Below are positions 10,663 to 20,251 of a DNA stretch of 63,543 nucleotides, in pieces. The stretch is from an uncultured Bacteroidales bacterium (GTDB lineage: Bacteria; Bacteroidota; Bacteroidia; Bacteroidales; Bacteroidaceae), in assembly GCA_902801475.1 (NCBI GenBank), contig CADCIO010000010.1, positions 1 through 63,543 of the forward strand, in the 5' to 3' direction. Under the pieces are notes generated by a model that was not told the DNA's origin, searched no databases, and worked only from the letters and a program-made list of their open reading frames with translations. Position 1 is the stretch's first letter, and each line of letters opens with the position of its first letter. The position numbers were made by a program, and so were the translations under genes.

Positions 10663-12171
10663 ATGACCTTTTCCAGAGCCTGGCTTATATATCGTTCCAT
10701 CTCTCAGAATCAGCGGTTGCGGACACGTCGCCACCCAATGTTTGAGAAGAAGTTGGCAATGAAGATCCTGAGTTATATCTTCGTCGCTTTCTGGGCTGTC
10801 TATCTGGTCATGCTCGGCTTTACGGCCTATAGCTATTTTGAAGGATCGGCATTGGAGGCGTTCGACTGGATTGATGGAGGAATGATTTGGTTCCTGACCG
10901 TCGATTTCCTTTCTCGCTTCTCTATGCAGGAAACGCCTGCCCAGGACATCAAGCAGTACAAACTTCACAACATCCCTACAGGATTCTTGCTGCACACGTT
11001 CCTGTTTCGTATGGGTTTGCATCCCTATAATCTCTTTTGGGCATTCTTCTTCGTGCCGTTCGGAATCCGTGCCATTCCTCAGTTCTATGGCATCATGGGA
11101 TTCTTCGGATTCATCATCGGCTGGTGGCTGATGTATGTGCTGAACAGTTATTGGTACCTTTTCTGGCGTACGATGTTGAATCGCAATTTCTTCTATGTCA
11201 TTGTACCATTGCTCACCTATGCAGCATTGGCCTATTTCGGCATCTTCTTCGATCCTGATAACCAATGGCTCTTCGAGGGGACGATTCGTCTGATGCGAGG
11301 TTTCTGTCAATGGAATCCTTTGTGTTGGCTGGTATTTGTTGTAGTGGTGGTGCCGTTGTATATGGTCAATTTCCGTTTGCAGAAGGCTGCCATCTATGTG
11401 GAGATTGCCAAGACGGAGGTGGTCAAGCAGTTCAAGACGCACAACATGACTTTCCTTGATGGACTGGGTGTGATTGGAGAATACCTGAAACTGGAAGTGA
11501 AATCGACTGTCCGCAATTTGGTGGTGAGGAAGCAGTTCATCACAGGCGCTCTATGTATGCTGATGCTGTGCAGCCTTTTCTCCTTCTCCAACATCTATGA
11601 TGAGTTGCCTTTCATGAGGGTGTTCATCTGCGTGTATTGCTTCACCTGTTTGGGCGTGATGACCTTGACGACCATTATGTGTGCAGAAGGTAATTACATC
11701 GATGGCTTGATGGTAAGGAGGGAGACGGTGCTCTCATTGCTGAAAGCGAAATACTATTTCCAATGCATGATACTGATTGTGCCATTGCTCTTCTCGCTCA
11801 TGCCCATTATTGAGGGAAAGATTACGTGGTTGACGGCGTTGGGATGCCTGCTTTTCACGACAGGAGCGGTGTTCCCCTTCATCTTTCAGTTGGCTGTCTA
11901 TAACGACATTACCATCCACTTGAACGAGAAACTGACCAAGACGGGACGAGACACCAAGGTACAGATGCTGATGGCAGGTGGAGCTCTGTTCCTGCCCATG
12001 CTTGTCATGTATACGCTGGTGGAGTGCTTCAATGACGATGTCGCAGCCATTTCGATGATTTCCATAGGACTGATAGGAACGGTGCTGCATCCTTTGTGGC
12101 TCCGCAATATATACGAACGATTCATGAAACGTCGATACGAAAATATGGACGGATTCAGAAACTCAAGATAG
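10663..12171 (+). CDS. DUF5687-type membrane protein, probable ABC exporter permease
   Basis: The 502-aa polytopic membrane protein has about ten to twelve hydrophobic helices, including FVAFWAVYLVMLGFTAYSYF near the N-terminus and GALCMLMLCSLFSF in the second half. The overall pattern matches DUF5687 proteins, which in Bacteroidetes are paired with an ABC ATPase. The next gene, 4 bp downstream, is such an ATPase, so the two likely form an exporter in the inner membrane. The substrate is unknown. The family assignment is from memory. Confidence 0.75.
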   Translation: MTFSRAWLIYRSISQNQRLRTRRHPMFEKKLAMKILSYIFVAFWAVYLVMLGFTAYSYFEGSALEAFDWIDGGMIWFLTVDFLSRFSMQETPAQDIKQYKLHNIPTGFLLHTFLFRMGLHPYNLFWAFFFVPFGIRAIPQFYGIMGFFGFIIGWWLMYVLNSYWYLFWRTMLNRNFFYVIVPLLTYAALAYFGIFFDPDNQWLFEGTIRLMRGFCQWNPLCWLVFVVVVVPLYMVNFRLQKAAIYVEIAKTEVVKQFKTHNMTFLDGLGVIGEYLKLEVKSTVRNLVVRKQFITGALCMLMLCSLFSFSNIYDELPFMRVFICVYCFTCLGVMTLTTIMCAEGNYIDGLMVRRETVLSLLKAKYYFQCMILIVPLLFSLMPIIEGKITWLTALGCLLFTTGAVFPFIFQLAVYNDITIHLNEKLTKTGRDTKVQMLMAGGALFLPMLVMYTLVECFNDDVAAISMISIGLIGTVLHPLWLRNIYERFMKRRYENMDGFRNSR

Positions 12172-12175
12172 TAAG

Positions 12176-12913
12176 ATGAACGTAACAATCGAAAAACTGA
12201 CCAAATCATTCGGAGAGAAACAAGCTCTCAATATTGACCACTATGCCATCCATAGTGGCGAGACAATAGGTCTTGTAGGTAATAATGGAGCAGGGAAGAC
12301 CACCTTGTTCCGCATCATTCTCGACTTACTGCATGCAGATTCTGGCTGTGTGACAATTGATGGTTTGGTGGATGGCATGCCTGTTTCGTGCGACACATCG
12401 AAGAGTGAGGAATGGAAGGCCTATACGGGTGCTTTTGTCGATACTGGTTTCCTCATCGACTATCTGACACCAGAGGAGTACTTCCGTTTCATTGCCAAGA
12501 TATCTGGCATTTCCGATGCCGTCCTACACGATCGTCTCTTGCAGTTTGATGGATTCATGAATGGCGAGATTCTTGGTCAGAAGACACTGATTCGCAACCT
12601 TTCGATGGGTAATAAGCAGAAGGTGGGCATCATTGGCGCCATGCTGCACTATCCTCAGTTGCTTCTGCTTGACGAACCCTTCAACTTCCTTGACCCCACC
12701 TCTCAGTTGGCCATGAAGTATTTGCTAGAAACGTATAGCAAGGAACATCATGCCACCATCATCGTGTCGTCACATAATCTGACCCACACCCTTGACATTT
12801 GTTCGCGCATCACACTTCTTGAACATGGACTCATCATTAAGGATTATGACCGCGATTATGCTATGTTGACTTCCGAAATCGAGGCTTATTTCAAAGGAAA
12901 TATCAATATTTAA
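12176..12913 (+). CDS. ABC transporter ATP-binding protein
   Basis: This is a 245-aa nucleotide-binding subunit. Walker A is GNNGAGKTT (about residues 36-44). The signature is unusual, LSMGNKQKVG instead of LSGGQ, as in ABC-2 drug/bacitracin-type exporters. Walker B is LLLLDEPFNFLD, and the switch histidine lies in IIVSSHNL. It follows the DUF5687 membrane protein by 4 bp and is likely its energising partner. The substrate cannot be told from sequence. Confidence 0.9.
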   Translation: MNVTIEKLTKSFGEKQALNIDHYAIHSGETIGLVGNNGAGKTTLFRIILDLLHADSGCVTIDGLVDGMPVSCDTSKSEEWKAYTGAFVDTGFLIDYLTPEEYFRFIAKISGISDAVLHDRLLQFDGFMNGEILGQKTLIRNLSMGNKQKVGIIGAMLHYPQLLLLDEPFNFLDPTSQLAMKYLLETYSKEHHATIIVSSHNLTHTLDICSRITLLEHGLIIKDYDRDYAMLTSEIEAYFKGNINI

Positions 12914-12944
12914 GTGAAAGAAGTGTTTTTTTTCACTTTTGCCT

Positions 12945-12974
12945 TTTGGGAACCAATTAAAAGCAGTACATTTG
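12945..12974 (+). promoter_or_regulatory. Promoter of the methylmalonyl-CoA decarboxylase operon
   Basis: TTTG at 12945-12948, an 18-bp spacer and TACATTTG at 12967-12974. An inverted repeat TGACACT...AGTGTCA at 12986-13007 lies in the expected 5' leader and could form a small hairpin or a protein-binding site. Confidence 0.6.
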
Positions 12975-13064
12975 TATGTTTTTTGTGACACTATGCCAAG
13001 AGTGTCATGTGTATTTGTGTTCATTTATTTCATTAGTTATAACTAAAAAAACATTCATTAAATT

Positions 13065-13478
13065 ATGAAGATTTCGAGAATCGACCACCTTGGTATAGGT
13101 GTGGAGAGCATCGACGCAGTGCTCCCTTATTTCGAAAATGTACTTGGTCTCAAGTGCTATGCAGTAGAAGAAGTGGCTGACCAGAAGGTAAAGACTGCCT
13201 TCTTGAAAGTTGGCGAAGTGAAACTGGAACTCCTCGAACCAACGTCTCCTGAATCAGCTGTTGCTAAGTGGCTGGAGAAGGGTGGCAAGGGTGTTCACCA
13301 TGTGGCATTCGCAGTTGAAGACGGCGTAGCAGAGGCACTCGTTGAGGCTGAAGGTAAGGAAATTCGCCTAATTGACAAGACTCCACGTCCAGGTGCAGAG
13401 CAGATGAACATCGCTTTCTTGCACCCTAAGTCAACAGCAGGCATTTTGACAGAACTTTGCGAACCACAGAAGAAATAA
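13065..13478 (+). CDS. mce: Methylmalonyl-CoA epimerase
   Basis: The 137-aa enzyme of the vicinal-oxygen-chelate fold interconverts (R)- and (S)-methylmalonyl-CoA. It starts with [13 protein letters not shown], which includes the first metal-ligand histidine. The two beta-alpha-beta-beta-beta modules are visible, with [14 protein letters not shown] carrying the second histidine and GILTELCEP the terminal glutamate strand. It is the first gene of an operon and is followed after 4 bp by the decarboxylase alpha subunit. The pair supplies the right stereoisomer for decarboxylation to propionyl-CoA. Confidence 0.95.
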   Translation: MKISRIDHLGIGVESIDAVLPYFENVLGLKCYAVEEVADQKVKTAFLKVGEVKLELLEPTSPESAVAKWLEKGGKGVHHVAFAVEDGVAEALVEAEGKEIRLIDKTPRPGAEQMNIAFLHPKSTAGILTELCEPQKK

Positions 13479-13482
13479 TATT

Positions 13483-15048
13483 ATGAGCAAGCAAACAGAA
13501 AGAATACAGGAGTTGATTGAACTCCGACAGAAAGCACGTCTTGGTGGTGGCGAGAAGGCCATTGACAAGCAGCATGCGAAGGGCAAGTTCACAGCACGTG
13601 AGCGTATTGCCATGCTCCTCGACGAGGGCAGTTTTGAAGAGTATGATATGTTCAAGCTCCACCGTTGCACCAACTTCGGCATGGAGAAGAAGCAGTATCT
13701 TGGCGACGGTGTCGTGACGGGTTCTGGAACCATCGGTGGACGCCTCGTCTTTATTTTTGCGCAAGACTTCACCGTCAATGCAGGTTCTCTCTCCGAGACC
13801 ATGAGCCAAAAGATCTGCAAGATCATGGATATGGCCATGAAGGTAGGTGCTCCTGTCATCGGTATCAACGACTCAGGTGGTGCACGTATTCAGGAAGGTA
13901 TCAACGCTTTGGCTGGTTACGCTGAGATTTTCCAGCGCAACATCATGGCTTCTGGTGTGATTCCTCAGATTTCTGGTATCTTTGGTCCTTGTGCTGGTGG
14001 TGCTGTGTATTCTCCAGCATTGACAGACTTCACGCTGATGATGGAGAACACCTCGTTCATGTTCCTGACGGGTCCAGCAGTGGTGAAGACTGTGACAGGT
14101 GAGGATGTTGACCAGGAGAGCCTTGGTGGTGCTTCTGTTCACTCTACCAAGTCTGGTGTGACTCACTTCACGGCTTCTACAGAGGAAGAGGCAATGGCAA
14201 TGATTCAGCAGCTCATCTCTTACATTCCACAGAACAATCAGGAAGAGACTCCACGTGTGGAATGCACAGACCCCATCGACCGTCTGGAGGATTCTCTCAA
14301 CGAGATCATTCCTGACAATCCTAACCAGGCATACGACATGTACAAGGTCATTGCCGCTACTGTCGATAATGGCGAGTTCTTCGAGGTGCAGCCACGTTAT
14401 GCACAGAACATCATCGTCGGCTTCGCTCGTTTCAACGGCCGTTCTGTAGGTATCGTTGCCAATCAGCCTTCTAAGTTCGCTGGTGTGCTCGACTGCAACG
14501 CCTCTCGTAAGGGAGCCCGTTTTGTGCGTTTCTGTGATGCCTTCAACATTCCAATCGTCAGCTTTGTGGACGTGCCAGGCTTCCTGCCAGGTACAGGTCA
14601 GGAGTACAACGCTGTCATCTTGCATGGTGCAAAACTCCTCTACGCATACGGAGAGGCTACGGTGCCAAAGGTGACCGTCACACTCCGCAAGTCTTACGGT
14701 GGTTCTCACATCGTGATGTCTTGTAAGCAGCTGCGTGGTGACATCAACTACGCATGGCCATCAGCTGAAATCGCCGTGATGGGTGCCAGCGGTGCTGCCG
14801 CAGTGCTTTATGCTCGTGAGGCTAAGCAGATCAAGGAAGAGGGTGGTGATGCCAAGGCATTCATCGCTGAGAAGGAGGAGGAATACTCTAAGCTCTTCGC
14901 CAATCCTTATCAGGCAGCCAAGTACGGCTACATCGACGATGTCATCGAGCCACGCAACACTCGTTTCCGTGTCATTCGCGCACTCGAGCAGTTGGCAAAC
15001 AAGTCACTTACTAATCCTGCTAAGAAGCACGGTAATATTCCATTGTAA
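13483..15048 (+). CDS. mmdA: Methylmalonyl-CoA decarboxylase / acyl-CoA carboxylase carboxyltransferase subunit
   Basis: The 521-aa carboxyltransferase has two crotonase-like halves. The CoA-binding oxyanion loops appear as [10 protein letters not shown] near residue 125 and as [13 protein letters not shown] near 165. The second-half equivalents are [18 protein letters not shown] and [12 protein letters not shown]. It is predicted to move the carboxyl group from methylmalonyl-CoA to the biotin of the carrier protein encoded downstream. A propionyl-CoA carboxylase beta subunit looks the same in isolation. The gamma, biotin and beta membrane genes that follow favour the Na+-pumping decarboxylase. 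Confidence 0.93.
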   Translation: MSKQTERIQELIELRQKARLGGGEKAIDKQHAKGKFTARERIAMLLDEGSFEEYDMFKLHRCTNFGMEKKQYLGDGVVTGSGTIGGRLVFIFAQDFTVNAGSLSETMSQKICKIMDMAMKVGAPVIGINDSGGARIQEGINALAGYAEIFQRNIMASGVIPQISGIFGPCAGGAVYSPALTDFTLMMENTSFMFLTGPAVVKTVTGEDVDQESLGGASVHSTKSGVTHFTASTEEEAMAMIQQLISYIPQNNQEETPRVECTDPIDRLEDSLNEIIPDNPNQAYDMYKVIAATVDNGEFFEVQPRYAQNIIVGFARFNGRSVGIVANQPSKFAGVLDCNASRKGARFVRFCDAFNIPIVSFVDVPGFLPGTGQEYNAVILHGAKLLYAYGEATVPKVTVTLRKSYGGSHIVMSCKQLRGDINYAWPSAEIAVMGASGAAAVLYAREAKQIKEEGGDAKAFIAEKEEEYSKLFANPYQAAKYGYIDDVIEPRNTRFRVIRALEQLANKSLTNPAKKHGNIPL

Positions 15049-15053
15049 GCATT

Positions 15054-16073
15054 ATGAGAAAGTTATTATCAATCGTATCATTCCTCATAGCATCTTCTGC
15101 CGCTATGGCACAGGGAGCGCATGACTTCAAACTCAACGAGGTCTTTGTGTTAAGCTGTCCCAAGCAATGCACAGCTGTAGATGATAGCGGCTATGTTTCG
15201 CCTGCTATGGCAGCAGCATGCCCCAAAGCAGCGTTCTATGTGGATGAATATGGTCAGCCAGCTTCTTGGATTGAAATTGAGAACACTTCTTATTCCACTC
15301 ACGACATAAGAAACTGCTTCCTCACCATCAATCCTGCTGTGCTCGACAAGACTATGTCTGCACCTGAGCGTGAGAAACTCATGTCTCTCATTCCTGCGGG
15401 CGACCTACGCACCTCGCTTGCCGCTAAGCAGCGTATCACATTCTTTGCCGATGGCCACACAAACCGTGGTACGCTTCACCTCAACTTCACGCTTCCTGCG
15501 GGCGAGGCTTTCACTGTTTATCTCTTCGATGGTAACGCTGTTGATTTGCTCGACTCTGTACGTGTGGAGGCTCTTCCTGCCGGTTCAAGCTATGCCCGCA
15601 TCGCCGACGATGAGTGGCATGTGTGTGACACCGACAACGTAACGCCTAATGCACCCAATGTGCAGTATAGCAACGACAAGATCAAGGAGTTCAAGGAGAA
15701 AGACCCTCATGGCATCGCCATGACGCTGATGTGCATGGGTGTTGTATTCTCTTGCCTCATCCTCCTGTTCGTCTTCTTCCACATCTTCGGTTGGGCGATG
15801 AACCGTGCAGCCAAGTTGGCTCGTGTTCGTGCCATCCGTGCTATTCATGAGAAGGCAGAGCGTGTGGTTGAAATGGCTAAGCAAGGTACTACAGAGACGA
15901 AGGGTATTGATATGGAGACCTACACAGCCGTCATCGGTTTGGCACTCCACGAGTACTTCGGTGGCACTCACGACCTCGAGTCTGGTATCTTGACCATCAA
16001 TCAGACGCAAACCACATGGGCAGACAAGAGTCACGAACTCCGTGTGACCCCACAGATTCATCCAGCAAACTAA
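15054..16073 (+). CDS. OadG-like decarboxylase gamma subunit with exported lamin-tail-like domain
   Basis: The 339-aa protein has a signal peptide (residues 1-20). A lamin-tail-like beta domain follows at about 68-202: WIEIENTS, then LNFTLPAGE, LFDGNAVDLLDSV, YARIADDEW and TPNAPN. A single membrane helix lies at about 220-246, and a cytoplasmic tail ends with an OadG-like segment (ETYTAVIGLALHEYF). OadG subunits anchor the carboxyltransferase and biotin protein to the membrane pump, and classical ones are only about 80-100 aa. The extra domain would face the periplasm. The operon position between alpha and biotin subunits supports the role. The lamin-tail call is by pattern only. Confidence 0.8.
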   Translation: MRKLLSIVSFLIASSAAMAQGAHDFKLNEVFVLSCPKQCTAVDDSGYVSPAMAAACPKAAFYVDEYGQPASWIEIENTSYSTHDIRNCFLTINPAVLDKTMSAPEREKLMSLIPAGDLRTSLAAKQRITFFADGHTNRGTLHLNFTLPAGEAFTVYLFDGNAVDLLDSVRVEALPAGSSYARIADDEWHVCDTDNVTPNAPNVQYSNDKIKEFKEKDPHGIAMTLMCMGVVFSCLILLFVFFHIFGWAMNRAAKLARVRAIRAIHEKAERVVEMAKQGTTETKGIDMETYTAVIGLALHEYFGGTHDLESGILTINQTQTTWADKSHELRVTPQIHPAN

Positions 16074-16088
16074 AAATACAACTCAAAA

Positions 16089-16517
16089 ATGAAAGAATAT
16101 AATTATAAGATCAAGGGTGCTCCTTACAATGTGAAGATCAATGGCATTGAAGAGAACATCGCAAAGGTTGAGGTCAACGGCATCGCGTTCGACGTTGAGC
16201 TTGAGAAGCCAGTTGCTCAGCCAAAACCAGTGGTGCGTGCCGTTGCCGCTCCCGTCAAGACCATCGAGGCTCCAAAGGCTGCCCAGGAGGCTGTCGAAGC
16301 AGGTGTATCAGCCGTTCGTGCTCCGCTGCCTGGTACCATCAACGACATCAAGGTGACTGTTGGACAGACAGTTAAGAAGGGTGAGACACTCGTCATCCTC
16401 GAGGCCATGAAGATGGAGAACAACATCGACTCCGACCGCGACGGTAAGATTCAGGAAGTGAAAGTTCAGAAGGGCGACACCGTCATGGAAGGTGCCATCC
16501 TTGTCACGATCGCGTAA
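16089..16517 (+). CDS. mmdC: Biotin carrier subunit of the decarboxylase
   Basis: The 142-aa protein has an N-terminal beta segment, a Pro/Ala/Val-rich linker (about residues 40-75), and a C-terminal biotinyl/lipoyl domain. The biotinylation motif is EAMKMEN, so the modified residue is Lys108. It carries the carboxyl group from the carboxyltransferase to the membrane decarboxylase. It lies 15 bp after the gamma subunit. The spacer before the next gene holds a heptanucleotide-like repeat. Confidence 0.94.
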   Translation: MKEYNYKIKGAPYNVKINGIEENIAKVEVNGIAFDVELEKPVAQPKPVVRAVAAPVKTIEAPKAAQEAVEAGVSAVRAPLPGTINDIKVTVGQTVKKGETLVILEAMKMENNIDSDRDGKIQEVKVQKGDTVMEGAILVTIA

Positions 16518-16524
16518 CAGAATA

Positions 16525-16552
16525 GTAAATTGTAAATTGTCAAATTGTAAAC
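16525..16552 (+). repeat. Short heptanucleotide-like array between biotin-carrier and beta-subunit genes
   Basis: Units read GTAAATT, GTAAATT, GTCAAATT and GTAAAC. The array starts 7 bp after the stop codon of the biotin carrier and almost reaches the next start. Its spacing and AATTG core resemble the other 7-bp arrays in this window. Confidence 0.5.
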
Positions 16553-16556
16553 GACT

Positions 16557-17729
16557 ATGATGTTACTCGAAAGTGTTTCTACAATGGACTTCATCGGAAC
16601 GAAGCTTGTTGACTTCCTGACCTACACAGGCTTTGCCAATGTGGAGTGGGCCAACATCATCATGATTGCTGTGGGTGCCTTCTTCATCTGGCTTGCCATC
16701 AAGAAGGATTTCGAGCCCCTGCTTCTCATTCCGATAGGTCTCGGCATCATCTTGGGAAATATCCCCTTCAAGGATGCTGGTCTTGAAATAGGTCTTTACG
16801 AGGACAACTCCGTGCTCAACATCTTCTATCAGGGTGTGCGTCTCGGATGGTATCCTCCTCTCGTGTTCCTCGGCATTGGCGCCATGACCGACTTCTCGGC
16901 CCTCATCGCCAATCCAAAGCTCATGCTCATCGGTGCAGCTGCCCAGTTTGGTATCTTCGGAGCCTACATGGTGGCGCTCGCCCTCGGTTTCGAGCCTAAC
17001 CAGGCTGCTGGTATCGCCATCATCGGTGGTGCAGATGGTCCTACAGCCATCTTCCTCTCCAGCAAGTTGAGCCCGAACCTCATGGGAGCCATTGCTGTGT
17101 GCGCCTACTCTTACATGGCACTCGTACCAGTCATCCAGCCAGGCATCATGAAGCTGCTCACCACCAAGGCACAGCGTCAGATTAAGATGAAGCCTGCGCG
17201 TCAGGTCAGCCAGACAGAGAAGATGCTCTTCCCAATCGTCGGACTGCTCATCACCACCTTCATCGTTCCTTCAGGTTTGCCCCTGCTCGGCATGCTCTTC
17301 TTCGGTAATCTCCTCAAGGAGTCCACCAAGACCACACGCCTCGCCAAGACTGCAGGCTCTGCCCTCAACGACATTGTGGTGATGCTCCTCGGTCTCACCG
17401 TAGGTTGCTCCACCCAGGCATCCGAGTTCCTCACCTGGAACACCATCTTCATCTTCATCATCGGTGCATGCGCATTCGTTGTGGCAACAGCCAGCGGTGT
17501 CATCTTCGTTCACATCATGAACCTCTTCCTCCCGAAGGGTCAGAAGATCAATCCGCTCATCGGTAACGCCGGCGTGTCGGCCGTTCCAATGGCAGCGCGC
17601 ATCTCCCAGAACGAAGGTCTGAAAGCCGATCCCCACAACTACCTCCTCATGCACGCCATGGGACCCAACGTTGCCGGAGTCATCGGTTCAGCCGTTGCCG
17701 CAGGTGTTCTGCTCGGATTCCTCTCGTAG
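16557..17729 (+). CDS. mmdB: Sodium-ion-translocating decarboxylase beta subunit
   Basis: The 390-aa inner-membrane pump couples decarboxylation of carboxybiotin to Na+ export. Family motifs visible include the membrane motif FLGIGAMTDFSALIANPK and the conserved IIGGADGPTAIFLSSKLSP, which contains the aspartate implicated in Na+ and carboxybiotin handling. The C-terminal GNAGVSAVPMAARISQ and LLMHAMGPNVAGVIGSAVAAG are also typical. It has about 9-11 transmembrane segments. It is the last gene of the operon and is followed by a strong terminator. Confidence 0.95.
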   Translation: MMLLESVSTMDFIGTKLVDFLTYTGFANVEWANIIMIAVGAFFIWLAIKKDFEPLLLIPIGLGIILGNIPFKDAGLEIGLYEDNSVLNIFYQGVRLGWYPPLVFLGIGAMTDFSALIANPKLMLIGAAAQFGIFGAYMVALALGFEPNQAAGIAIIGGADGPTAIFLSSKLSPNLMGAIAVCAYSYMALVPVIQPGIMKLLTTKAQRQIKMKPARQVSQTEKMLFPIVGLLITTFIVPSGLPLLGMLFFGNLLKESTKTTRLAKTAGSALNDIVVMLLGLTVGCSTQASEFLTWNTIFIFIIGACAFVVATASGVIFVHIMNLFLPKGQKINPLIGNAGVSAVPMAARISQNEGLKADPHNYLLMHAMGPNVAGVIGSAVAAGVLLGFLS

Positions 17730-17754
17730 GATTTACACATTATTTATATATATA

Positions 17755-17794
17755 GAAAAGGCACAAAATCCAGCTGTGGGTTTTGTGCCTTTTC
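17755..17794 (+). terminator. Terminator of the decarboxylase operon
   Basis: A 17-bp stem with one wobble pair (arms beginning GAAAAGGCACAAAA and ending TTTTGTGCCTTTTC) and a loop of about six bases. Its T-rich right arm lies just after mmdB. Confidence 0.85.
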
Positions 17795-17831
17795 TTTTCG
17801 CACGATTCTGTTCGTGCATCTTTCACTCTCT

Positions 17832-18422
17832 CTACACCGCATCCTCGCTGGGGTCGATGTTGAGTCCCGGATGGAGAGGCTCGGTCTCGAGGTTCTCAGC
17901 CTTCTTGATGGAGAACGAACCGTCGGTGGCGACTTTCAGCTCCAGCGGATAGGCCATGCCGTCGGAAGTCTCGTCGGGATCGCCCACGGTGATGATGAAG
18001 TAGAAGGCCGAACGGTCCGACTCACGCTTCATGAAGTTGTAGTTGATGCCCACGACGGTGGAGCTCTTCAGGAAGTCGGCAGGCACATGGTCGCGGAAGC
18101 TCGTCTTGTAGAACGTGCGGCTGAACACCGTCGAACCCTCGCGCGTGATCTCGATGCTCGCGCGGCTCTCATGGTATTCGAGTCCCTGCGGATTGATGAC
18201 CACAGGCATCGAGTCCACATGCTCGAACCGGCAACTGTAGTTGTAGAGCTTAGCACCGATGGTGATGGTGTCGTTCAGCGTGTAGTCGCGCAGGGAGATG
18301 ATGCCCGTCTGCGGGTCGATGTCCTCCACGATGCGCTCCGGCTGAGCAGGTTTCTTCTCGTTGTTGCAGGCCATGGCAGCGAGTGCAAGCAGCGCCACGA
18401 CCGCGGTTTTGAATGATTTCAT
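17832..18422 (-). CDS. DUF4738-like lipoprotein
   Basis: The start is placed at the ATG of MKSFKTAVVALLALAAMACNNE. This gives a lipoprotein signal peptide with lipobox LAAMAC and a mature protein of about 178 residues rich in beta-strands. The frame stays open another 17 codons upstream, but those residues do not look like a signal peptide and overlap the promoter. The composition is more GC-rich than its neighbours. The family is reminiscent of DUF4738 proteins of Bacteroidetes, and the function is unknown. It is expected to be anchored in the inner or outer membrane. Confidence 0.7.
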   Translation of the reverse strand: MKSFKTAVVALLALAAMACNNEKKPAQPERIVEDIDPQTGIISLRDYTLNDTITIGAKLYNYSCRFEHVDSMPVVINPQGLEYHESRASIEITREGSTVFSRTFYKTSFRDHVPADFLKSSTVVGINYNFMKRESDRSAFYFIITVGDPDETSDGMAYPLELKVATDGSFSIKKAENLETEPLHPGLNIDPSEDAV

Positions 18423-18450
18423 ATTGGTCAGTATGTTTTGGTTGACGGGG

Positions 18451-18481
18451 CAAAGGTACGAATAAGTGCGCATAATACAAA
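18451..18481 (-). promoter_or_regulatory. Promoter of the DUF4738-like lipoprotein gene
   Basis: On the minus strand, TTTG (18478-18481) is followed after 19 bp by TACCTTTG (18451-18458). This lies 29 bp before the start codon and supports the start at 18422. Confidence 0.75.
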
Positions 18482-18597
18482 ATTTTTATTCATGGAATTG
18501 TACCTCCGCTGTGGCATACATTGATGATTAGTGGCAATGATCGTTCAATTTGGTAATGTGCAAAACAAAACTACGCATTTGTTGGATGAACCAAAAG

Positions 18598-18634
18598 AAA
18601 GGGAGAAGAGCCTGTTCGAGGTTCTTCTCCCTTT
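18598..18634 (-). terminator. Terminator of the RNase G gene
   Basis: A 16-bp stem with one wobble pair (arms AAAGGGAGAAGA.. and ..TTCTCCCTTT) and a five-base loop, followed on the minus strand by a T-rich tract. It lies about 30 bp beyond the RNase G stop. Confidence 0.8.
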
Positions 18635-18663
18635 AGATTCTGTGTGTCATTGACACCGCGAAG

Positions 18664-20238
18664 TTAGATGGTTTCCACTTCTTCTGTCATGTCTATCTCA
18701 TTACTCTTCGAATCGATAAACTTGTACTGGAGGAAACCGAGTTCCTGGCTTGGAATGACTTTGACACCAAAGCCGTAGGTCATCTGCCATCGGAGATAGA
18801 GGCTGATGAGGCCTTTGGTGATGTAAGCTTCTACGTAAGGGTTGACGTAGAGCTTGAATCTCTTCATACCAAGATTGTTGACAATGTAGTCAATCTTGTG
18901 CTCGAGGGTCTCTGTGAACAGGATGGAGGGTTTGACGATGCCCTTGCCGAAGCAGGTGGGGCAGACTTCTTCCACGTGCATGTCCATCGCTGGTCGGACG
19001 CGTTGACGGGTGATTTGCATCAGTCCGAATTTGCTGAGCGGCAGGATGTTATGGCGAGCACGATCGCTCTTCATGATCTGTGTCATGTGTTCGTAGAGCT
19101 TCTGATTGTGCTCAGCGCTGTCCATATCGATGAAATCAACGACGATGATGCCGCCCATATCCCTGAGCCGTAGCTGTCGGGCGAGTTCCTCTGCTGCTTC
19201 CATGTTGACGGCGAATGCGTTTTCCTCTTGGTTGTCGAGCCCACGGTTGCGGTTGCCCGAGTTGACGTCGACGACGTGCAGGGCTTCTGTGTGCTCAATG
19301 ATGAGGTAGGCGCCGTGCTTGAAGCTAACTGTGCGTCCGAGTCCCGACTTGATTTGCTTCGTCACGCCGAAGTTGTCGAAGATGGGGACGTTGCCCTTGT
19401 AGAGCTTGACGATTGATTCTCTTTCTGGTGCGATAAGGCTGACGTAGCGCTTCACTTCCTTGAAAACTTCCTCGTTGTTGACATGGATGCTTTCGTAGGA
19501 AGGATTGAAGAGGTCGCGCAGCATGGAGACGGTGCGGCCAGTTTCCTCGTGTGCAAGTACTGGCAAACTTGTAGCTTTTTGTATCTTCCCGATGCAGTCA
19601 TTCCACGACTCGACGAGCAGGCTCATCTCGTTGTTCAGTTCGGCAGCGCGTTTGCCTTCTGCCACTGTGCGGACGATGACTCCGAAGTTTCGGGGTTTGA
19701 TGCTCTGAATGAGCTGTTTCAGACGGGCTCGCTCTTCTTTCGACTTGATTTTGGAACTGACGTTCACTTTGTCGTCGAATGGGATGAGGACGATGTAGCG
19801 TCCTGCGAATGAGATTTCCGCTGTCAGTCGGGGACCTTTGGTGTTGATGGGCTCCTTGGTGATTTGCACCATCACTTCCTGTCCGAGTTCGAGCACGTCC
19901 TGAATGCTTCCCACTTTCTCCAGCGCTGACTGACCTGCAGCCTTTGCCATGGGCGCAAGCTTGCGGCGGTCGCTGACCACCTGCTTGACGTATTTCTCCA
20001 GAGAGAGAAAATGCTTGCCTAAATCTTGGTAGTGCAGAAATGCTTCGCGTTCATGACCCACATCGACGAAACATGCATTGAGTGCCGGCATGATTTTCTT
20101 CACTTTCCCGGCGTAGATGTTGCCAACGGAGTACTTGCTGTCCTGACCTTCCTTTTGGAACTCAACGAGCTTCTGGTCTTCGAGCAGGGCAATGGTTACT
20201 TCCTTTGGCTGTGCATCGATGATAAGTTCGCTGGTCAT
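18664..20238 (-). CDS. rng: Ribonuclease E/G family endoribonuclease
   Basis: The 524-aa enzyme is predicted to cleave single-stranded RNA in rRNA maturation or mRNA decay. An S1-like domain is seen early (YAGKVKKIMPALNACFVDVG, about residues 42-61). The catalytic DNase I-like region has GGIIVVDFIDMD with the metal-binding aspartates. The zinc-link cysteines are in CPTCFGKG. The length fits RNase G rather than RNase E, which has a long scaffold tail. Immediately upstream (13 bp) on the same strand is a 29-codon gene for a very basic protein, so the two are probably one transcript. Confidence 0.94.
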   Translation of the reverse strand: MTSELIIDAQPKEVTIALLEDQKLVEFQKEGQDSKYSVGNIYAGKVKKIMPALNACFVDVGHEREAFLHYQDLGKHFLSLEKYVKQVVSDRRKLAPMAKAAGQSALEKVGSIQDVLELGQEVMVQITKEPINTKGPRLTAEISFAGRYIVLIPFDDKVNVSSKIKSKEERARLKQLIQSIKPRNFGVIVRTVAEGKRAAELNNEMSLLVESWNDCIGKIQKATSLPVLAHEETGRTVSMLRDLFNPSYESIHVNNEEVFKEVKRYVSLIAPERESIVKLYKGNVPIFDNFGVTKQIKSGLGRTVSFKHGAYLIIEHTEALHVVDVNSGNRNRGLDNQEENAFAVNMEAAEELARQLRLRDMGGIIVVDFIDMDSAEHNQKLYEHMTQIMKSDRARHNILPLSKFGLMQITRQRVRPAMDMHVEEVCPTCFGKGIVKPSILFTETLEHKIDYIVNNLGMKRFKLYVNPYVEAYITKGLISLYLRWQMTYGFGVKVIPSQELGFLQYKFIDSKSNEIDMTEEVETI

Positions 20239-20251
20239 TTCTTCTTACCGT

